DNA of 64,000 bases, taken from an uncultured Ruminococcus sp. (GTDB taxonomy: Bacteria > Bacillota > Clostridia > Oscillospirales > Acutalibacteraceae). Under the pieces are notes generated by a model that worked only from the letters and a program-made list of their open reading frames with translations, did not search any database and was not told the origin of the DNA. The translations under genes and the position numbers were made by a program. The DNA lies in assembly GCA_902787145.1 (NCBI GenBank), contig CADAEZ010000004.1:1-64000 (forward strand). Direction: 5' to 3'. Shown here piece after piece: positions 16,207 to 25,172 of this stretch (its first letter is position 1; each line of letters opens with the position of its first letter).

Positions 16207-16295
16207 TTTATCGGAAAAACTTATATTGTCTGCTCAACAGCGTGTACAAGCCGTTGCCTTGTCAAAAACCTGTTTGGATAACAACGAATGCGGAT

Positions 16296-16328
16296 AAAAA
16301 ACCACACGCGATTTTGCGCGTGTGGTTT
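16296..16328 (-). terminator. Terminator of the HD-DUF815 operon
   Basis: Stem ACCACACGCG/CGCGTGTGGT followed by TTTTTATCC on the minus strand, just after the HD-protein stop. Confidence 0.85.
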
Positions 16329-16332
16329 CCGA

Positions 16333-16827
16333 TCAGATTCCGTACATCTGCTCAAGCATTTTTTTGCCGGATTCTGTGCGGAAAATATTAGTCTTGATAC
16401 CCTTGGCGAGCTCCATACTGATGTGCTCCTCGTATATGTTAACGAGGAAGTCGGCCTCAACGAGTATACGAAACGGCAGGTTGTCGATACCCTTGTATGT
16501 ATGGTGATGGGCGATAAGGTAGCACACCTTGTCGATAAACTCTTCCTCAAATCCTAGCTCGGAGAGCAGCTTTTCGGCTTCGGCGGGACCTTCCTGCTCC
16601 TGATACTCTCCGGCGGCTGAGCCGAACTTTTCCTCGCTGAGCTTGATTCCTATATCGTGGGTAATGGCGGCAATTTCTACAAGGTGCTGTACATCCTCGG
16701 GCAGCCGCTCGTTGATTCCGATTGTTCGTGCGATAGTATATACCTTCATAAAATGCTGAATTCGTTTTACGTCGCCCCTGAAATATTCAGTCATAGCGTT
16801 AATAGTCTGATTAACCTTTGATAGCAT
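16333..16827 (-). CDS. HD domain-containing metal-dependent phosphohydrolase
   Basis: 164 residues. The HD signature is intact: H of RIQHFMKVY, HD in AAITHDIG, H-H in YLIAHHHTYK and the final D in LVEADFLVN. HD proteins hydrolyse phosphomonoesters or nucleotides; the substrate cannot be read here. It overlaps the upstream DUF5662 gene by 17 nt and ends the operon. RBS GAGGCG. Confidence 0.85.
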   Translation of the reverse strand: MLSKVNQTINAMTEYFRGDVKRIQHFMKVYTIARTIGINERLPEDVQHLVEIAAITHDIGIKLSEEKFGSAAGEYQEQEGPAEAEKLLSELGFEEEFIDKVCYLIAHHHTYKGIDNLPFRILVEADFLVNIYEEHISMELAKGIKTNIFRTESGKKMLEQMYGI

Positions 16828-17359
16828 TTTGGCGCCTCATCTTTCTTATATAGTTAAATGTCTCTTTCTCGCCTTTTTCGGCAAGCATTCTGAGCAAGAA
16901 CTCAAGCTTGTCGGAGGTTTCGGGATGAATAAGAGTTCCGCGTCGGTTTCTGCCGTCTAAAAAATACTCAAGCGGCGTGGAGTCGGTATAGTTTTTTCCG
17001 TTATAAATCTTGCTGGCGGCAACCCTGTCGCAAAACATTTCGATCAGGAACTTTTGCGGCATAGGCACGCCCTCCATTTTCTTTGTAACGGGACTGTAGT
17101 CGGTCCAGTACTCAAAATGGTGGCGGTTTCTGCCCTTGTGATGCATCCACGCCTTGGAATAGCCATAGTCCTCACGCTCACCCTCGTTGGGAGATCGGTC
17201 GCCCAGATAATGCTTTGCTCCGGGGATAAACTCGGTCGGCGTATACTTGGACAAATCGTGCAAAAGCCCCCTAAGCGGTATCCCCGCCCGAAAGCAGTTC
17301 GCAATCACCTTGTGGCGGTGGTGGGTAATGGTGAGGAAATGTTTAATAGGATGAGCCAT
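16811..17359 (-). CDS. DUF5662 family protein
   Basis: 182 residues, rich in His and aromatic residues. It has the pattern HFLTITHHRHKVIANCF...GLLHDLSKYTPTEF and WMHHKGRNRHHFEYW, typical of DUF5662, an uncharacterised family of predicted metal-binding (HD-like) hydrolases. Its start overlaps the stop of the lipoprotein gene as TAATG and its end overlaps the HD gene, so expression of the three is coupled. A second HD-like enzyme beside an HD enzyme suggests a shared nucleotide or phosphoester pathway, but this is a guess. Confidence 0.75.
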   Translation of the reverse strand: MAHPIKHFLTITHHRHKVIANCFRAGIPLRGLLHDLSKYTPTEFIPGAKHYLGDRSPNEGEREDYGYSKAWMHHKGRNRHHFEYWTDYSPVTKKMEGVPMPQKFLIEMFCDRVAASKIYNGKNYTDSTPLEYFLDGRNRRGTLIHPETSDKLEFLLRMLAEKGEKETFNYIRKMRRQNAIKG

Positions 17360-18258
17360 TATAAATCGAACTCCTGCGGGAACATTTTCTTTATCATCTT
17401 TTGCAGGACGTCGAGCGAGGTATCGCCCTGCATTGTAATCTCATCGTAAGGGATAATAAACCTGTTGGGCTTATTATTGAGGGCGTTCAGCTTTTTTGCG
17501 ATTTTGCCGGACATAAGATACTCGTAGGTGTCCATATCGGCAAATATCAGGAACTCCGGATTCGAAAGCGAGAGGCTGTCGTTGTCGACTACTTCGGTTT
17601 CGGCGTTTTTAAACACATTCATAGCTCCTGTCAGTCCGAGCATCGTGTCGCCCCAAGAGCCTTTGTTAAAGGTTTTAAGAACTCCGTTGTCTATATAGAG
17701 ATAGGCCACCGTCCTGATCATCGTATTATCCGACGCGGACGCTTCGCCTATGCTTTTGAGCGTTGAGCTGAGCTCCTTATAGGTTTTTGCGGCGTTTTCA
17801 GTGCCGGAAATCTCTCCGCCTAGGATTCTGCCGAGCTTTTTGTACAAACCCTTAACCTGCTTAGGAGTATTCGCCTCATCAAAGCGAAATACGGTTACTC
17901 CCTTTTTTTCGAGCTTATCGCTGACCATGGGGTCAAGGGTGTTGTCGGCGAGTACCAGCTCCGACTTTGTATTGAGTATTGCCTTGACGGACGGGCTCTG
18001 GGAATCTCCCACCTCAGGCACAACCTTCATACCCTTTTGGTTTACCTCGTCTCCTCTGCCGGCCAGCTTCTCTTCGTAGCCGAGGGTCAGGACGATGTCG
18101 GCGAGGTTTTTGTTGAGCACGACTATATTTTCGGGTTCTTGCGCAACAGTCACCTTACCCAGAGTTACGGGATATTCTTTCTTTTCCTCACAGGCGGAAA
18201 GGCAAACGGCCGTAAGAATAACGGCTACTGCCAGAACCGCTGATATTACACGTTTCAT
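17359..18258 (-). CDS. Solute-binding lipoprotein (iron-siderophore/B12 type, PeripBP_2)
   Basis: 299 residues. Lipoprotein signal with lipobox LSAC at about residue 22. The fold is the TroA/BtuF-like two-lobe binding protein: EPENIVVLNKNLADIVLTLGYEEKLAGRGDEV opens lobe 1, and the long linker helix and lobe 2 follow. Family members deliver ferric siderophores, haem or cobalamin to an ABC importer. No permease or ATPase gene accompanies it; instead it sits after a DUF815 ATPase gene and before DUF5662 and HD genes. RBS GGAGAAAACG. It may use an importer elsewhere or act as a sensor. Confidence 0.85.
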   Translation of the reverse strand: MKRVISAVLAVAVILTAVCLSACEEKKEYPVTLGKVTVAQEPENIVVLNKNLADIVLTLGYEEKLAGRGDEVNQKGMKVVPEVGDSQSPSVKAILNTKSELVLADNTLDPMVSDKLEKKGVTVFRFDEANTPKQVKGLYKKLGRILGGEISGTENAAKTYKELSSTLKSIGEASASDNTMIRTVAYLYIDNGVLKTFNKGSWGDTMLGLTGAMNVFKNAETEVVDNDSLSLSNPEFLIFADMDTYEYLMSGKIAKKLNALNNKPNRFIIPYDEITMQGDTSLDVLQKMIKKMFPQEFDL

Positions 18259-18272
18259 ATCGTTTTCTCCTG

Positions 18273-19499
18273 TCAGCCTAATGAATCAACATACTGCCTT
18301 GCGCAGCGCGGAGAACGTCCTCCCCTGCCGAGAGCGAACCTTTCGGCTCCGAGCTCCAGCTCTTTTTCGCTCATCTTGAGCCCTGCCTCCTCCGCGAGGG
18401 AAAAGACAATATCCAGGTATTCCTGCTTAGAGGGATTCTGATAGCATACGGCGAGTCCGAATCTGTCGGACAACGAAAGGGTCTCCTGCATATTATCGTT
18501 GCGGTGGATATCGTCGGTATCCCTGTCCTGCCAGCTCTCTTTCACAAGATGCCGGCGGTTCGACGTGGCATAGATTAGAGCGTTCTTCGGCCTTGCGGCG
18601 AGACCTCCCTCCAGCACGGCCTTGAGCGAGGTATAGCTCTGGTCCTGATGCCTAAAGGACAAATCGTCGATAAACACTATGAACTTCAATGGTAGAGAGG
18701 CGATTTTGTCGACTAAGACCGGAAAATCCATAAGCCTCTCCTTGGGCATTTCAACAATACGAAGTCCGTCCTTTCGGAATTCGTTTCCGATAGCCTTTAC
18801 TGTCGAACTTTTACCGGTACCCATATCGCCGTAGAGCAGACAGTTATTGCAGCTTTTGCCGCTAAGGAAGGCTTTTGTGTTTTCCACAACCTTGTTACGC
18901 TGTATTTCGTAGCCGGTAAAGCAGTCCATAGAGATTTTGTCGGGATGCTCAACCGGGCGGATGTCGCCGTCACGCCAGATAAACGCCTTGTAGCGGGCAA
19001 ATAATCCGCAGCCGTTGTGCTTGTGAAAGTCCGATAGCTTGTTTATATCCAAATCACCGTCGAACTCGCTTACCGGCGAGCCGAGGGTATAGCGCGGCAG
19101 AGTCTGTATAACATACTCTGCTTCGGGGAATTTTGCAGAATATTCGCGCAGAATCGTCTCCGCCTCAAGCGAGCAGAGTGATTTTATAATATTATAATCA
19201 TTTTTTACGGCGTCAATAACTGTATCGGACAGCGAGTCGGTTTCGCCCGCGGCAGCAGCGAGTGTAAAGTTGTTTTCGTCGAAAAGCGCCGCCCGGGTAA
19301 TGGTATAGGCGAGCTTATCGCAAACTCCGCGCTCGCACAAAAGTGAGTAGAACGAGCCATAGGCGGACAAAAACTCCTCGGGCTTGCCGCCTGACGCCGC
19401 GAGTAAGCCGCGATATCCCTTCAGCACACTGCGGCCGAGTATTCCTCTGTATACCGACAATGAATTTAGAAGCAAATAGTTTTTGTATGTTTCGGTCAT
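18273..19499 (-). CDS. DUF815 family AAA+ ATPase
   Basis: About 408 residues from the ATG at 19497-19499 (MTETYKNYLL), chosen over a GTG 8 codons upstream because GTGAGG precedes it at 8 nt. The N-terminal half is helical. The AAA domain has Walker A CLLYGDMGTGKSST, Walker B FIVFIDDLSF, sensor NALIYATSNRRHL and the DUF815 marker LSLSDRFGL. The family resembles DnaC/IstB-like ATPases; its role is unknown. It leads a four-gene run ending with the HD gene (14 nt to the next start). Confidence 0.88.
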   Translation of the reverse strand: MTETYKNYLLLNSLSVYRGILGRSVLKGYRGLLAASGGKPEEFLSAYGSFYSLLCERGVCDKLAYTITRAALFDENNFTLAAAAGETDSLSDTVIDAVKNDYNIIKSLCSLEAETILREYSAKFPEAEYVIQTLPRYTLGSPVSEFDGDLDINKLSDFHKHNGCGLFARYKAFIWRDGDIRPVEHPDKISMDCFTGYEIQRNKVVENTKAFLSGKSCNNCLLYGDMGTGKSSTVKAIGNEFRKDGLRIVEMPKERLMDFPVLVDKIASLPLKFIVFIDDLSFRHQDQSYTSLKAVLEGGLAARPKNALIYATSNRRHLVKESWQDRDTDDIHRNDNMQETLSLSDRFGLAVCYQNPSKQEYLDIVFSLAEEAGLKMSEKELELGAERFALGRGGRSPRCARQYVDSLG

Positions 19500-19582
19500 A
19501 ATGATAGCCTCACTGATTTTCACTACTCTTTATTTTACTATTATTTTTATAAAACGTCAATATCTTTATCCGAACGCAAATC

Positions 19583-19607
19583 AAAAGCCGGCTCAAACGA
19601 GCCGGCT
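19583..19607 (-). terminator. Terminator of the serC-serA operon
   Basis: Stem AGCCGGCTC/GAGCCGGCT with 4-nt loop, followed by TTTTGATTTG on the minus strand. Confidence 0.85.
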
Positions 19608-19624
19608 ATTAAGAATCAACTTAA

Positions 19625-20761
19625 TTATTTGATAACTCTTACCCTGATAACGCCCTCTACAGCCTCAACCGCGGATACCGAAGCGTCGTCGTCAGCGTCT
19701 ATGATAGCGTATCCGTAGTCGCCGCGGGTCTTAGCCTCTACAGCCTTGAGTCCGCTTACAGCTGCTGTGATATCCTTTACGGCGTCGCCCTTAAAGAGTA
19801 CGCAGTAGCGTACAGCGCCGGATCTACCCATTGTAACGTTAGGATAGTTTACGGAATTTACGATATTTCCGTTTTCGAGGTATTCCTTAATCTGGTCGGC
19901 GCCCATAACAGCGCAGTTGTCCTCGCTCTCAGGAGTAGAAGCTCCGAGGTGAGGCATACAGATTACTCCGTCCTCCGCGAGAACCTCGTCGGTGGAGAAG
20001 TCGGTAACGTACTTTGCAACCTTGCCGCTCTTGATTCCGTCGAGTACAGCCTTGGCGTTTACGAGACCGTCACGGCTGTAGTTAAGGATACGCACGCCGT
20101 CCTTCATCTTGGCGATAGCCTCGGCGTCGATCATATCCTTTGTATCCGGAAGAAGCGGAACGTGGATTGTAACATAGTCGCTCTGTGTGATTACGTCGTC
20201 AACTGTGGGATATACCTTGATTGACGGGTCGAGCTTCAGCGCGTTGTTTACGGAAAGGAACGGGTCGTAGCCGATAACCTTCATTCCGAGAGCTACGGCA
20301 GCGTTAGCTACGAGAATACCGATAGCTCCGAGGCCTACTACGCCGAGAGTTTTGCCGAGGATTTCAGGACCAACGAACTGACCCTTGCCTTTTTCCGCCA
20401 TTTTGCCGACAGCGTCGCCGTTGCCTTTGAGAGTTTTTGCCCATTCGATACCCTCAACAACCTTACGAGAGCTGAGGAAAAGTCCCGCTAAAACGAGTTC
20501 CTTAACCGCGTTGGCGTTAGCGCCCGGTGTGTTGAATACTACGATACCCTTGTCGGCGCATACATCCTTGGGGATGTTGTTTGTGCCGGCTCCGCAGCGA
20601 GCGATAGCGAGGAGGCTTTCGGGCATTTCCATATCGTGCATAGAGGCAGAACGCACGAGAACCGCTGTCGGGTTCTCTACAGCGTCGCCAACATTATAGT
20701 CAGCGCCGAGACGGCTTGTGCCGTTTGGCGAGATTTTGTTTAAAGTCAATACATTATACAT
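19625..20761 (-). CDS. serA: D-3-phosphoglycerate dehydrogenase
   Basis: About 378 residues. First enzyme of the serine pathway: 3-phosphoglycerate + NAD+ to 3-phosphohydroxypyruvate. Rossmann motif TLGVVGLGAIGILVANAA, catalytic Arg region RILNYSRDGLVN and the catalytic His in CMPHLGAST are present. The C-terminal ~60 residues form a compact ACT domain (short, type 3-like enzyme). Start at the ATG 20759-20761 because GGAG is 8 nt upstream; the GTG three codons earlier sits on the RBS. Second gene of the serC-serA operon, 15 nt after serC. Confidence 0.95.
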   Translation of the reverse strand: MYNVLTLNKISPNGTSRLGADYNVGDAVENPTAVLVRSASMHDMEMPESLLAIARCGAGTNNIPKDVCADKGIVVFNTPGANANAVKELVLAGLFLSSRKVVEGIEWAKTLKGNGDAVGKMAEKGKGQFVGPEILGKTLGVVGLGAIGILVANAAVALGMKVIGYDPFLSVNNALKLDPSIKVYPTVDDVITQSDYVTIHVPLLPDTKDMIDAEAIAKMKDGVRILNYSRDGLVNAKAVLDGIKSGKVAKYVTDFSTDEVLAEDGVICMPHLGASTPESEDNCAVMGADQIKEYLENGNIVNSVNYPNVTMGRSGAVRYCVLFKGDAVKDITAAVSGLKAVEAKTRGDYGYAIIDADDDASVSAVEAVEGVIRVRVIK

Positions 20762-20776
20762 TGTATACACTCCTTA

Positions 20777-21859
20777 TTATGAGTTTGCTTCTTCAAACTT
20801 CTTCATAAAGTCTACGAGCTTCTCTACGCCCTCGATTGGCATAGCGTTGTAGATAGAAGCGCGCATACCGCCTACTGTACGGTGACCCTTGAGGTTTACG
20901 AAGCCTGCGGCTGTAGCCTCTTTGATAAATTTAGCGTCGAGGTCGGCGTCGCCGGTAACGAAAGGTACGTTCATAAGCGAACGGTCTTCCTTTACAACTG
21001 TACCCTTGAACATCTTGCTGTTGTCAAGGAAGTCATAAAGGATAGCTGCCTTCTTCTCGTTATACTTCTTCATCTCCTCAAGTCCGCCCATATCCTTGAT
21101 CCACTTAAAGATTTTGCCGCAGATATAGATATCGTAGCAGGGAGGTGTATTGTACAGAGAACCGGCGTCAGCCTGTGTCTTGTACTTCATCATTGTCGGT
21201 GTGCCTGGGAGAACATCGTCGGTGATGAGGTCTTCACGGATAATTACAACCTGGAGGCCTGCGGGACCGGCATTCTTCTGTACTCCGGCGTAGATTACGC
21301 CGTACTTGCTTACGTCAACCGGCTCGGAGAGGAAGCATGAGCTTACATCGGAAACGAGCGGCTTGCCCTTTGTGTTCGGAAGTGTGTGGAACTTTGTACC
21401 GTAGATAGTGTTGTTCTCACAAATATATACATAATCAGCGTCCTCGCTGATCGGAAGGTCAGAGCAATCGGGAATATAGGAGAAAGTCTTATCCTCGGAT
21501 GTAGCGATTTTGTTGGCCTTACCGTAAATCTGAGCCTCGGCGAAAGCCTTCTTAGCCCACTGACCGGTAACGATATAATCGGCTACCTTGTTCTTCATAA
21601 GGTTCATAGGAATAGCGGCAAACTGGAGCGAAGCGCCTCCCTGTACAAAGAGAACCTTGTAGTTATCAGGAATGTTCATAAGCTCGCGAAGATCTTTCTC
21701 CGCGTCTTTGATGATGTCGTCGAACCACTTGGAACGATGGCTCATCTCCATTACGGACATACCGCTGCCCTTATAATCGAGCATCTCCTCGGCAGCTTCC
21801 TTGAGGACTGACTCAGGGATTACCGCCGGACCTGCGGAAAAGTTGTAAACTCTTGACAT
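20777..21859 (-). CDS. serC: Phosphoserine aminotransferase
   Basis: 360 residues, the normal length. Converts 3-phosphohydroxypyruvate and glutamate to phosphoserine with PLP. Start RVYNFSAGPAVIPESVLKEA is the family signature; VSSCFLSEPVDVSKYGVIYAGVQKN contains the PLP lysine (AGVQKN). Also VGGMRASIYNAMP near the end. RBS GGGAG, and a near-consensus promoter at 21944-21972. No T-box leader is visible; the leader is ~80 nt and A/T-rich with a weak TACGTT/AACGTA hairpin. Confidence 0.97.
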   Translation of the reverse strand: MSRVYNFSAGPAVIPESVLKEAAEEMLDYKGSGMSVMEMSHRSKWFDDIIKDAEKDLRELMNIPDNYKVLFVQGGASLQFAAIPMNLMKNKVADYIVTGQWAKKAFAEAQIYGKANKIATSEDKTFSYIPDCSDLPISEDADYVYICENNTIYGTKFHTLPNTKGKPLVSDVSSCFLSEPVDVSKYGVIYAGVQKNAGPAGLQVVIIREDLITDDVLPGTPTMMKYKTQADAGSLYNTPPCYDIYICGKIFKWIKDMGGLEEMKKYNEKKAAILYDFLDNSKMFKGTVVKEDRSLMNVPFVTGDADLDAKFIKEATAAGFVNLKGHRTVGGMRASIYNAMPIEGVEKLVDFMKKFEEANS

Positions 21860-21943
21860 AATAATTACTCCCTTTCAAAATTAAACTTAAAATATAATAA
21901 CTAATTACCTATATCATACGTTAAAAGTAGAACGTAGGACTAA

Positions 21944-21972
21944 ATTATACTACACCAAAATGACATTGTCAA
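21944..21972 (-). promoter_or_regulatory. Promoter of the serC-serA operon
   Basis: Perfect consensus on the minus strand: TTGACA (21967-21972), 17-bp spacer, TATAAT (21944-21949). Confidence 0.8.
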
Positions 21973-21986
21973 TAATATAACAAAGT

Positions 21987-22913
21987 TTAGGCCTTCATTT
22001 TGCCCACTACAGAGCGGATATCGTCTCTCATCCGGATTGCCTCACGTCTTGCGGCAGCGGCAAAATCAGCCTCCGAAGAGCCCTCCTCCTTGGACCACGC
22101 GCACATAATACCGCGGCTGGAGTTAACTATGGCTCCGATTCCGTTTTTATCGAAGGCGAACTTTACGTCGTTGGCTCCGCCGCCCTGAGCTCCGTATCCG
22201 GGTACAAGGAAAAACGTATGCGGAAGCTTTTCTCTCAGTTCGCCGAGCATTTCGGGATATGTAGCTCCCACAACAGCGCCGACCGCGGAATAACCGCTTG
22301 CGCCCCTGAGATCTTTGCCCCAGTTTTCACACATATCGCCCATTGTCTCGTAGACGGTTTTGTCATCAATCTTTTTATCCTGGAGCTCGCCGGAGCTTGG
22401 GTTAGAGGTCTTTACAAGTACAAAAACACTCTTGTCCCTGTCCGCGCAAATCTTTAGCAGCGGATTGATACCGTCCGAGCCGAGATAGCCGTTAACGGTC
22501 AGAGCGTCGGCGGAAAACGCCTCAACCTCCTCGCCCTCGAGGTCTGTGGCGCCGAGGTGAGCGGCAGCGTAGGCCTCCATAGTTGTGCCGATATCGTTGC
22601 GCTTGCCGTCGGTTATAACATACATACCCTTTTCCTTGGCATAGGCGATAGTCTGTGCCAGAGCCTTTACGCCCTGCCAGCCGTACATCTCGTAATACGC
22701 CGCCTGGGGCTTAACCGCCGGGACGATGTCGCATAGCGCGTCGATAAGCGCCTTGTTGAACTCAAACAGCGCCTGAGCGGCTCCTTCAAGGTTTTTGCCG
22801 TATTTTTCGAAGCATTTTTCCTTTATAAAAGAAGGAACATACGCAAGCTTAGGATCGAGACCGGCAACGGTCGGGTTCTGATATTCTACTATTTTTTCAA
22901 TTAATCTCTGCAT
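21987..22913 (-). CDS. pyrF: Orotidine 5'-phosphate decarboxylase (subfamily 2)
   Basis: 308 residues, the longer subfamily-2 form. Decarboxylates OMP to UMP. The catalytic D-K-x-x-D array is seen in VITDGKRNDIGTTMEA; phosphate-binding loops are in VPGYGAQGG and VNSSRG. The ATG is 2 nt after the stop of the aldolase gene and its RBS GGAG lies inside that gene's end. Last gene of the pyrC operon. Confidence 0.95.
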   Translation of the reverse strand: MQRLIEKIVEYQNPTVAGLDPKLAYVPSFIKEKCFEKYGKNLEGAAQALFEFNKALIDALCDIVPAVKPQAAYYEMYGWQGVKALAQTIAYAKEKGMYVITDGKRNDIGTTMEAYAAAHLGATDLEGEEVEAFSADALTVNGYLGSDGINPLLKICADRDKSVFVLVKTSNPSSGELQDKKIDDKTVYETMGDMCENWGKDLRGASGYSAVGAVVGATYPEMLGELREKLPHTFFLVPGYGAQGGGANDVKFAFDKNGIGAIVNSSRGIMCAWSKEEGSSEADFAAAARREAIRMRDDIRSVVGKMKA

Positions 22914-22915
22914 AA

Positions 22916-23887
22916 TTACTCCATATCCAACAGTTCAAGTCTGAGATTTTTATAATCTGTTCGATGCCGTTTAAGAAAATCAATAGCTGTTCTCGGGTGG
23001 CTGTTGCGCTGTCCGGTAAGAATATACGGAATATCAAATCCCCACTGAACTCCCTCTTCCTTGAGCTTCATCATATGATTCTCGATCTGGTCGAGTATCG
23101 GCTCAACCATATACTTCGGATTTTTAAGGAAACCGATAAGCAGCTCGCTTTGGCAGTTGCCGGCACCGCGTCCCATACCCATTACGGTACAGTCGAGGAA
23201 GCTGACTCCCTCTTTAAGCGCGTCGATTGTGTTGGCAAACGCGAGGCTCTGGTTGTTATGAGAATGTATACCAATTTGTTTTTTGTACTTATCTCCGTAT
23301 TCGAGATAAAGCTGGGAAAAATCACGAATCTGTTCGGGATAGAATGATCCGTAGCTGTCAACAAGATATATTACGTTTACCGGGGTTTGTCCGAAAATAT
23401 CGAGCGCGGCTCTGATATCCTCGGTACGGTTTTTGGAAACCGCCATAATGTTGATAGAGGTCTCATATCCTAATTTATGGAAGTGCTCCAGCATATCTAC
23501 CGCAACCGGAATAGTGTTGATATATGTAGCTACGCGAACCATATCAACCGGACTTTCCTTTTTCGCTCTGAAATCCTTTTTATAATCACAGCGTCCGACG
23601 TCAGCCATTACGGCGATTTTCATAGGGCTGTTATTATCTCCGACAATCTCGCGGATTTTATCGTCGTCACAGTATTTCCATTTGCCGAATTTATCGGTAG
23701 GAAACATTCTTTTTGATGCCTTGTAGCCGAATTCCATATAATCGACTCCGGCGTCAATGTTATTGTGGTAGAGATCCTTTACAAACTTATCGGTAAAGAA
23801 AAAGTCGTTGCACAGTCCTCCGTCCCGCATTGTTGCGTCCAGCACACGGACGTCCTCGCGGACAGAGAGCAGATTACCCTTTGACAT
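22916..23887 (-). CDS. DRE-TIM metallolyase (HMG-CoA lyase/4-hydroxy-2-oxovalerate aldolase-like)
   Basis: 323-residue TIM barrel. The Arg-Asp catalytic pair in VLDATMRDGG and the metal-binding GIHSHNNQSLAFAN are intact, and GMGRGAGNCQSELL is the C-terminal loop of the family. Members cleave or form C-C bonds next to a 2-oxo acid with a divalent metal. No partner (DmpF-type dehydrogenase or isopropylmalate enzymes) is nearby, so the substrate is unknown. Its position between pyrC and pyrF, 22 and 2 nt from its neighbours, is unusual. RBS AAGGATG. Confidence 0.8.
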   Translation of the reverse strand: MSKGNLLSVREDVRVLDATMRDGGLCNDFFFTDKFVKDLYHNNIDAGVDYMEFGYKASKRMFPTDKFGKWKYCDDDKIREIVGDNNSPMKIAVMADVGRCDYKKDFRAKKESPVDMVRVATYINTIPVAVDMLEHFHKLGYETSINIMAVSKNRTEDIRAALDIFGQTPVNVIYLVDSYGSFYPEQIRDFSQLYLEYGDKYKKQIGIHSHNNQSLAFANTIDALKEGVSFLDCTVMGMGRGAGNCQSELLIGFLKNPKYMVEPILDQIENHMMKLKEEGVQWGFDIPYILTGQRNSHPRTAIDFLKRHRTDYKNLRLELLDME

Positions 23888-23908
23888 TATTCATCCTTCT
23901 CTCTTTTT

Positions 23909-25171
23909 TTAATTCTTAAAAACTACCTTTCCGTCCAAAAGCGTATACTTTACCTTTCCGTAGAGTTCAAGCCCCTTAAACGGTGTATTTTTGCTTTTGC
24001 CGTGGAGATTTTCGGGATCAACGGTGTAGCTTTCGTTTATATCAAAAATCACGATATCCGCAGGCGCTCCCTCGGCGAGAGTTCCGGCATTTATACCGAG
24101 AATCGACGCGGGATTCGTGCTCATTTTTCGAATCAGCTCGTTTATCGTAAGCTTTCCTGTCCTTACAAGGCCGGTAACTCCGGCGGAAAAAGAGGTTTCC
24201 ATTCCGATTGAGCCGTTGGGAGCTTTTTCGAAATCGGCCTTTTCCTCGGGAGAATGGGGAGCGTGGTCGGTAGCGACAGCGTCGATTGTGCCGTCAACAA
24301 GACCGCTGATTATCTCCTGTCTGTCCTCCTCACGCCTGAGAGGGGGGTTCATCCTGTAGTCCGCGTCTCGCTTAAGAAGCTCGTTTTCGGTCAGGGTGAA
24401 GTAGTGGGGAGCTGTCTCGCAGGTTACCTTTACGCCTCGCTTTTTTGCGTCTCTTATCATACGCACGCTGTTTTTTGTGCTTACGTGGCAGATATGAACC
24501 GGAACGTCAAGAGCGTCCGCAAAGGCAATTTCGCGCATAGTTCCGCAGTCCTCGGCCGAGTCGGGGATTCCCTTTACGCCGAGCTTTCGGCTGATTTCGC
24601 CCTCGTTCATAATACCGCCGTTAGCTATCGGGAGGCTCTCGCAATGGGCTGTGATTTTCAGTCCCAGATTCGGCGCCTGCTTCATAGCGTTGATGAGCAT
24701 TTGCGTATTCTCAACAGGTCTGCCGTCGTCGGAGAGAGCGATTGCCCCTGCGTTTTTAAGCGCTTTCAGGTCGGTTGCTTCCTCACTTTTAAGCCCTTTT
24801 GTTATGCTTGCGGCGACATATACCTTCGCCTTGGCGTCTTTAGCCTTGTTAATAATATATTCAACCGTATCGGGGTTGTCCGCGGTCGGAATTGTGTTCG
24901 GCATAGCGAGCAGGCTTGTAACTCCGCCGGCAGCAGCGGCATTGCATCCGGTAATGATATCCTCTTTATGGGTTTGTCCCGGGTCGCGCAGGTGAACGTG
25001 CATATCGACAAATCCCGGAGCAGCAATAATTCCCTCGGCGTCTATGATCTCATCAGCTGAGTCAAACTCGCCTATTGCGGAGATTTTGCCGTTTTCTATC
25101 AGGATATCGGCTTTTTTATCAAAATCACGGGAGGGGTCGATTACCCTCGCGTTTTTTATCAGTGTAGTCAC
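23909..25171 (-). CDS. pyrC: Dihydroorotase (class I)
   Basis: 420 residues. Cyclises carbamoyl-aspartate to dihydroorotate. Zinc motif GFVDMHVHLRDPGQTHKED, the substrate region SDDGRPV, CHVST, TAPHYF and TDHAPHSPEEK are all present. The start is assigned to GTG at 25169-25171 (VTTLIKNARVIDPS), with AGAAGG upstream and 1 nt after the stop of the preceding gene; an in-frame extension of 30 codons lies inside that gene and does not look like dihydroorotase. Confidence 0.95.
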   Translation of the reverse strand: MTTLIKNARVIDPSRDFDKKADILIENGKISAIGEFDSADEIIDAEGIIAAPGFVDMHVHLRDPGQTHKEDIITGCNAAAAGGVTSLLAMPNTIPTADNPDTVEYIINKAKDAKAKVYVAASITKGLKSEEATDLKALKNAGAIALSDDGRPVENTQMLINAMKQAPNLGLKITAHCESLPIANGGIMNEGEISRKLGVKGIPDSAEDCGTMREIAFADALDVPVHICHVSTKNSVRMIRDAKKRGVKVTCETAPHYFTLTENELLKRDADYRMNPPLRREEDRQEIISGLVDGTIDAVATDHAPHSPEEKADFEKAPNGSIGMETSFSAGVTGLVRTGKLTINELIRKMSTNPASILGINAGTLAEGAPADIVIFDINESYTVDPENLHGKSKNTPFKGLELYGKVKYTLLDGKVVFKN

Positions 25172-25172
25172 A

